A stretch of DNA of 9,158 bases from Candidatus Microgenomates bacterium (GTDB taxonomy: Bacteria; Patescibacteriota; Microgenomatia; UBA12405; UBA6130): positions 1 to 9,158 of the forward strand of contig WFSR01000021.1 in assembly GCA_015485895.1 (NCBI GenBank). The letters run 5' to 3'. Each line of letters begins with the position of its first letter. The stretch's first letter is position 1. Position numbers and translations under genes: made by a program. This document shows positions 5,394 through 9,158 of this stretch, in pieces. A model generated the notes under the pieces. The model did no database searches. It saw nothing but the letters and a program-made list of their open reading frames with translations, and was not told the DNA's origin.

Positions 5394-6529
5394 TAGTTTG
5401 CCAAGGTGTAATAGGCTCCCTTAGTAGAACCTTTTTTAACAACAATTTTTTGGTCAATTAACTTTTTTAAATCCCGCCAAATAGTGTCTTCAGAAATCAT
5501 AGGGAAAAGCTCTCGGGCATCGGCAATTCGCAGGCCGCCAAATTCACGAATATACTCAATTAATTTAATTTGCCGCTCGGTGAGGGGAATTTGTTGGCCG
5601 CCTAAACGTTGGCGAAGGCGAATATCAGACGAAAGTTGCTCAACTTTCTCTTTAATGCGGCCGAGTTCAACACTCAAAGCCTGGCAAAAAAATTCAACCC
5701 AGGGAGTGAGGTCTTTTTTAGGCAGGGAGGCTTTTTGCAAAGAAACTTTTTGTAAAGTGCCATAATAAAGTTCGGCATTGCGGTCAAAATACTCTTCTAG
5801 GCCAAAAAGTCCCTTAATATTATAGCCTTCAGTCATTAGAACCAAGGTGGCCATCGCCCGCGTCGTCCGGCCATTACCTTCAATAAAAGGGTGGATGGCC
5901 ACTAAAGCATAATGAGTGATGGCCGAGCGAATAACCGGGTGCAACTCCCGAGCTTGGTGATCGTTGAGCCAGACAAAAAACTCTCGCACCAAAAAGGGCA
6001 CCTCTACCGCCGGTGGGGGACGAAAAACCGGTGTGCCAGTTTTCGTATTGACCAAAGCCACCTGAGCCTGGCGATAGCGGCCGGCATCTCTTTCGGGAAT
6101 AATTTTCTCTACCACCAGTTGGTGAATGCGGCGAAAGATTTCTTCACTGTAGAAAAAAGGGGCTTTCTGGGCCTGGCGAATTTTCTCCCGAGGATCAATC
6201 TTTTCACCTGGCAAAGGCAAATTTTCCTGGTAACGAGTTAATAATTCCTCCAAATAATCCATCACATTACGGTAATTGATGACCTCCTGGACTTCCCGTC
6301 CCTGGGCAACAACTTTTTCCCCTTCAATCACCCGGGCCACCTCTTGATAAGTCAAATCGTTGCCCTCGAGACGGGTCGCATAGTGCACTGCCCGAATAAT
6401 AGCCTCTTGATGAAACTGTTTTTCGAAAGCCGGGACCAAAGGAGCCTGATTAATAATTGCCCGGGCAGCTTCCACTTTAGCAATATGATTCAAAATCGCC
6501 GGCGTGATGGTAAATTTCGGTTGGTACAT
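5393..6529 (-). CDS. fic: Fic family AMP-transferase with C-terminal winged helix
   Basis: Fic enzymes usually move AMP from ATP onto hydroxyl side chains of target proteins. This 378-residue protein has a Fic_N-like region (1-100), a Fic core with GRYR (150-153), the substrate-flap segment VFRPPPAVEVP (168-178), and the catalytic motif HPFIEGNGRTTR (213-224) with His213. A winged-helix domain (about 315-378, LTERQIKLIEYI to GAYYTLAN) suggests DNA binding or autoregulation. An inhibitory-helix motif lies at 51-57 (ATRLEGN), so this is a class II Fic with a built-in antitoxin helix. The usual first Ser/Thr is Ala51, but Thr52, Glu55 and Gly56 are kept. The gene starts 11 nt after holB. AAAGGA directly abuts the ATG, too close for a normal Shine-Dalgarno site, so the start rests on homology and coupling. 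The target is unknown. Confidence 0.93.
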   Translation of the reverse strand: MYQPKFTITPAILNHIAKVEAARAIINQAPLVPAFEKQFHQEAIIRAVHYATRLEGNDLTYQEVARVIEGEKVVAQGREVQEVINYRNVMDYLEELLTRYQENLPLPGEKIDPREKIRQAQKAPFFYSEEIFRRIHQLVVEKIIPERDAGRYRQAQVALVNTKTGTPVFRPPPAVEVPFLVREFFVWLNDHQARELHPVIRSAITHYALVAIHPFIEGNGRTTRAMATLVLMTEGYNIKGLFGLEEYFDRNAELYYGTLQKVSLQKASLPKKDLTPWVEFFCQALSVELGRIKEKVEQLSSDIRLRQRLGGQQIPLTERQIKLIEYIREFGGLRIADARELFPMISEDTIWRDLKKLIDQKIVVKKGSTKGAYYTLAN

Positions 6530-6540
6530 TCCTTTCTATT

Positions 6541-7188
6541 CTACAAATTTATCACCAACCAATCAAACACTTCCTCTGGTTTAAGATTAGCAGCCAGCAT
6601 TTTTTTAGCTTCCAATAAAAGAAGAATTTGCTGACGCAAATTTAGCAACGCTGAACCGGTTTTTGGGGTCATTTCTTGGCGACTCTCATTAATAAATTGG
6701 TTTAAAAGTTGTTCCGGCGACATTTCTTTTTGCCAATCTCGCCAAAGTTTCAGCTTCCGGCGGGGGTCAGCGGCCAAAAATTGGGCCCAGCGGCCAGTTG
6801 CCGGTAACGATTTTTCTTTTTTACTAGTCAAAATCTGACAGCGAGAACGCACCGTGGGTAAAAGATGATAAAGATTTTTATCAGGCAAGCGGATGACTAT
6901 AAAAACATTCTCTCCCGGCTCCTCTAGGGTTTTTAAAAAGGCGTTTTGGGCTGGCAGAGTTAAACGATTACCGTCGGCAATAGCCACCACCCGATAACCA
7001 GGCTGCCAACTTTTGGTGGCCAAAAACTGGCGAATTTGGCGGATAGCGTCAATGCCAATACTAGTTTCACCCTGAATAAAGAGAAGGTTAGGATGATTTA
7101 GGGTCGGGGAGGGGAGAAGACGACGAACAAAATCGCGAAATTCTTTTTCCGAATATGCCTGGAGAATATACGCCCCCGGTTTCCTCAT
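6541..7188 (-). CDS. holB: DNA polymerase III delta-prime subunit (truncated AAA+ form)
   Basis: This 215-residue protein matches the second half of the AAA+ fold of delta-prime/gamma clamp-loader subunits. The matching segments are IGIDAIRQIRQFL (44-56), PGYRVVAIADGNRLTLPAQN (63-82), AFLKTLEEPGENVFIVI (83-99) and the sensor/arginine-finger region LLPTVRSRCQIL (109-120) with the SRC motif. No P-loop (GxxGxGK[ST]) is present. Delta-prime does not need to hydrolyse ATP, but E. coli HolB is about 334 residues, so N-terminal AAA+ and C-terminal collar regions are both shortened. Compact forms like this are usual in reduced genomes. It would act in loading the sliding clamp at the replication fork. 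It heads a likely operon with fic and the ligase, behind an extended -10 promoter 7 nt from its ATG. Confidence 0.88.
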   Translation of the reverse strand: MRKPGAYILQAYSEKEFRDFVRRLLPSPTLNHPNLLFIQGETSIGIDAIRQIRQFLATKSWQPGYRVVAIADGNRLTLPAQNAFLKTLEEPGENVFIVIRLPDKNLYHLLPTVRSRCQILTSKKEKSLPATGRWAQFLAADPRRKLKLWRDWQKEMSPEQLLNQFINESRQEMTPKTGSALLNLRQQILLLLEAKKMLAANLKPEEVFDWLVINL

Positions 7189-7194
7189 TTTCTC

Positions 7195-7222
7195 ATTATA
7201 GCAAGCGAAGCCAGAATGTCGG
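7195..7222 (-). promoter_or_regulatory. Extended -10 promoter of the holB-fic-lig operon
   Basis: The minus strand reads TGCTATAAT (7195-7203), a consensus extended -10. CCGACA (4 of 6 to TTGACA) lies at 7217-7222 with a 16-nt spacer. The box ends 7 nt before the holB ATG (7186-7188). The predicted start of transcription is therefore the A of the start codon, giving a leaderless mRNA. This is the strongest promoter match in the window. Confidence 0.65.
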
Positions 7223-7243
7223 ATATTAGGCGAAAAAGGAACA

Positions 7244-8095
7244 TCAAATCAATAATGCCGCACCGAAGGAGGCAATAAAGGCGGCGGCAATTTTCTTAGC
7301 AAGATCTTGCCTTTCCTTGAGAAGAAAAACGCCGCCGAGGGTGGTAAAGAGAGTGATGAATCCAGCCAGGGTTAGAACCTTGAAAACTTGGCCATAGTTT
7401 AAGGCATAAAGAAAAGCAAAGAAGCCGGCGACATTAAAGAAGGCCATCAAAGCCACCTTTTCTACCGCGATCGACTTCCATTCTCGAGCTAATGTTTTCA
7501 CCGGTAGAGGAGGTAGAAAGAGCAGGAAGGGAATCGTTGTTCCCCAAATGGCATAGTTATAAAAATTAACACCAGCTGCTTGGGAAGCGATTTTGTCTAA
7601 AGATGAAGCGATGCCAATGGCCAAACCAGCTAAAAGCCCAAAAAGCAATCCTTTTCTATGTTTCGGTGCTCGCAACTTTCCACTGACCAAGATAACGGCA
7701 ACAGTCATCAAGATAGCCCCAAGGAAATGACGGGGAAGAATTCTTTCATTATAAAGATAAATAGAGAAAAGGAAATAAACAAGACTGGAAAGGGCGATAA
7801 CGATCGATAGAGTTGAGGCGGCCAGATTCTTAGCCGCCACCCAAACTGAGCGGTCAAAGATAGAATAAATAAAAGCGTTCAGCAGGAGGAGGAAAATACC
7901 CAATCGTTTGAACTCTGGCAATGGCAATCCGCCCTGTAAAATGGTGGAAAAAGTCAAGGCTACTAGAAGAGCAAAAAAGTCAAAAATAACCGCAAAGGCC
8001 CGTTGGTTTTGGCTAGGCTGACTCCAAATTCTGGCCAGAAGATTTTTACCAGTAAGGAAAAAGATAAAAATAAAAGTTAAGATTAACCAGGACAT
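7244..8095 (-). CDS. EamA/DMT superfamily permease
   Basis: This is a 283-residue membrane protein with about ten spans in two homologous halves. Each half ends in the EamA-type pattern of an acidic-basic turn followed by two spans: YNERILPRHFLGAILMTVAV (115-134) in the first half, and LLKERQDLAKKIAAAF (258-273) with the terminal GAALLI in the second. The family exports or imports small metabolites across the cytoplasmic membrane; the substrate cannot be read from sequence. Its ATG lies only 3 nt after the TAA of the AbiEii gene, so it is almost certainly translated from the same mRNA. Whether it belongs functionally to the toxin unit or merely uses its promoter is open. A TGA stop is followed within about 55 nt by the holB start. 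Confidence 0.88.
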   Translation of the reverse strand: MSWLILTFIFIFFLTGKNLLARIWSQPSQNQRAFAVIFDFFALLVALTFSTILQGGLPLPEFKRLGIFLLLLNAFIYSIFDRSVWVAAKNLAASTLSIVIALSSLVYFLFSIYLYNERILPRHFLGAILMTVAVILVSGKLRAPKHRKGLLFGLLAGLAIGIASSLDKIASQAAGVNFYNYAIWGTTIPFLLFLPPLPVKTLAREWKSIAVEKVALMAFFNVAGFFAFLYALNYGQVFKVLTLAGFITLFTTLGGVFLLKERQDLAKKIAAAFIASFGAALLI

Positions 8096-8098
8096 GGA

Positions 8099-8767
8099 TT
8101 ATTTTATCATCGCTAACTTTTGTTGGGTGAGATATTGTTTCACCTGATGTTCTAAGAATTTTTGAATTTCCGAAGGATGATAACTTTTGCCCAAAAAAAC
8201 AATCTTATCGGCTTCCAAATCGGTAAAGTAGATCAATTGTTCTAAAAAGAGAGCGGCGTTAAATTTAGAACGAAACTTTCGTCGGGCTAACCTAATCAAC
8301 TGAGCTAAATCAAGCTTAGTTCGCCGAAAAATAAAAAAAAGATCAACATAGTCACGCCAAACTGCCCGCCGACCGAGGGCATGAGCTTTATCGGTAGCAA
8401 TATCTTCCAAGGATGCTAATGGTAAGGGTAAATCTGGAGGTTTGACAAGCTCCTTAAGGCGAGGGAAATAATACCACAACCAAGTAACTTTTATTCCCGT
8501 TTTAGTAACAATGTCAAGCTGATCCGAGTTATCAAACAATATCCGCGCCCCAGGAAATACGCTTCTTACTTTCCTCCGCAATTGATTATCAATGGCTTGG
8601 TCAAGAAAAATGTCAAAATCAAACGATCGGCGGTGGACCAGTTGCAAGCTTAAAGCTGTTCCTCCAGCCAGATAACCCTCCTCGGCAAAAGCTGCTAGCC
8701 GAGTAAACACTCTTTGGCGCTTTTCATCGAGAATGTTTTGGTAAGATGGCAACATATTTCCTTTCAT
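8099..8767 (-). CDS. AbiEii/AbiGii-family nucleotidyltransferase toxin
   Basis: This 222-residue protein is a DNA polymerase beta-like nucleotidyltransferase of the AbiEii class, the toxin of type IV-like abortive infection or toxin-antitoxin pairs. The fold motifs are complete: YLAGGTALSLQL (32-43), then RRSFDFDIF (46-54) supplying the metal-binding Asp50 and Asp52, then SLEDIATDKAHAL (119-131) with Lys127, and RDYVDLFFI (138-146) with Arg138, Asp139 and Asp142. Known relatives (AbiEii, MenT) transfer nucleotides onto tRNA or other acceptors and stop growth. The target here is unknown. The start chosen is the ATG at 8765-8767, preceded by AGAGGA at 5-nt spacing; a second ATG at codon 5 is possible. 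It overlaps the upstream DUF6922-like gene by 44 nt, the position of an antitoxin. The catalytic residues give no sign of decay. Confidence 0.9.
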   Translation of the reverse strand: MKGNMLPSYQNILDEKRQRVFTRLAAFAEEGYLAGGTALSLQLVHRRSFDFDIFLDQAIDNQLRRKVRSVFPGARILFDNSDQLDIVTKTGIKVTWLWYYFPRLKELVKPPDLPLPLASLEDIATDKAHALGRRAVWRDYVDLFFIFRRTKLDLAQLIRLARRKFRSKFNAALFLEQLIYFTDLEADKIVFLGKSYHPSEIQKFLEHQVKQYLTQQKLAMIK

Positions 8768-9035
8768 CCAGATCCTCTTTAATGCCCAAAAGAGAATTTT
8801 TTACCAGATTGAATCGCGCTGGGCGATAGTTGCGATAAGGATGGCGGCTAAAAACTCGCTTAATTATTTGTTTCGGATAAAGTTTAAAAAGGAGTTGCCA
8901 GTCAGCCAAGTCGCCATAATTTAGAACTTGATGGATTATGTAAACTCGATCCTTTTCGAGATCTAGGGTTTTAATATCCGCCGACCAAAGCAAACCCTGC
9001 CACCGCTTAGGAAGTACACCAACTTTACCCCTCAT
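8724..9035 (-). CDS. DUF6922-like small protein, putative partner of AbiEii
   Basis: This is a 103-residue soluble, basic protein. The segment LPKRWQGLLWSADIKTLDLEKDRVYIIHQVLNYGDLADWQLLFKLYP (8-54) fits the pattern I associate with DUF6922: a Leu-Phe/Leu-Trp-Asp-like start, an LD-x-EKD-x-x-x-II core, and VL-x-YG-D plus a Trp. Proteins of this kind are often coded directly upstream of AbiEii nucleotidyltransferases in uncultured bacteria. This one overlaps the toxin by 44 nt. By position it would be an antitoxin or partner, though it is much shorter than the classical AbiEi antitoxin and has no obvious winged helix. The family match is from memory of sequence style, not a search. An extended -10 box ends 5 nt before the ATG at 9033-9035. 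Confidence 0.75.
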   Translation of the reverse strand: MRGKVGVLPKRWQGLLWSADIKTLDLEKDRVYIIHQVLNYGDLADWQLLFKLYPKQIIKRVFSRHPYRNYRPARFNLVKNSLLGIKEDLDERKYVAILPKHSR

Positions 9036-9040
9036 GTTTT

Positions 9041-9049
9041 ATTTTAGCA
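9041..9049 (-). promoter_or_regulatory. Extended -10 box upstream of the DUF6922-like gene
   Basis: The minus strand reads TGCTAAAAT (TG at 9048-9049, TAAAAT at 9041-9046), followed by AAAAC and then the ATG. No convincing -35 lies 16-19 nt upstream. The TG extension may compensate. The 5-nt gap predicts a leaderless transcript of the toxin block. The remaining upstream sequence to 9158 is AT-rich, and I see no gene in it. Confidence 0.45.
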
Positions 9050-9158
9050 AAATCATCCCCTAAAAACATCACCCAGTCTTACCCAATCAAAAATCAGCTT
9101 AAAAGAGAAGCTTTATTTAACTAAAACTAACTTATATCCCACTCTTACGTATATGAAC

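Noticed and set aside
199..9035. Alternative genetic code with TGA as glycine
   Set aside because: TGA ends several genes at natural, full-length ends (yebC, EamA, the 102-residue gene), and no in-frame TGA occurs within the conserved domains.
9096..9112. Small AGCTT/AAGCT hairpin followed by GATTTTT on the minus strand, as a terminator of a gene beyond the window
   Set aside because: The stem is only 5 bp with little GC, and the upstream gene is not visible, so the case is too weak.

Overview
The window reads as a piece of chromosome from a small-genome, uncultured bacterium, most likely of the Candidate Phyla Radiation (Patescibacteria). This is inference from protein style and gene content: a delta-prime clamp-loader subunit without a P-loop, an archaeal-type ATP-dependent DNA ligase, a DUF6922-like/AbiEii pair, and intergenic DNA packed with short palindromes. 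No rRNA or ribosomal protein gene is present to fix the taxonomy. TGA is used as a stop (yebC, the EamA gene, the 102-residue gene), so the code is not the TGA-glycine code of Gracilibacteria and Absconditabacteria.

Every gene lies on the minus strand, so transcription runs from high to low coordinates. Block A (9035-7244): a small DUF6922-like protein, an AbiEii-family nucleotidyltransferase toxin overlapping it by 44 nt, and an EamA/DMT permease starting 3 nt after the toxin stop. Block B (7188-3636): a truncated DNA polymerase III delta-prime subunit, a Fic AMP-transferase with a C-terminal winged helix, and an ATP-dependent DNA ligase joined to fic by a TAATG overlap. Block C (3174-199): yebC, a polytopic membrane protein joined by an ATGA overlap, an MFS-like transporter, and a small basic protein overlapping the transporter's end.

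The two longer gene-free stretches (1-198 and 3175-3635) are not featureless. Both hold the same families of short palindromes and a shared 29-nt exact direct repeat. At the left edge, three palindromes sit one inside another. In the second gap, a large imperfect inverted repeat carries one of those palindromes in each arm. Each stretch lies just downstream of the last gene of a block.

Four apparent block or sub-block heads (9035, 7188, 3174, 1669) have a TATAAT or TAAAAT box ending only 5-7 nt before the ATG. That predicts leaderless or nearly leaderless transcripts. The internal abiEii gene instead has a good Shine-Dalgarno sequence.

The best leads for something undescribed are the nested palindrome families and the three-gene DUF6922-like/AbiEii/EamA unit. 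The holB-fic-ligase operon, with a Fic enzyme inserted among replication and repair genes, is a further lead.
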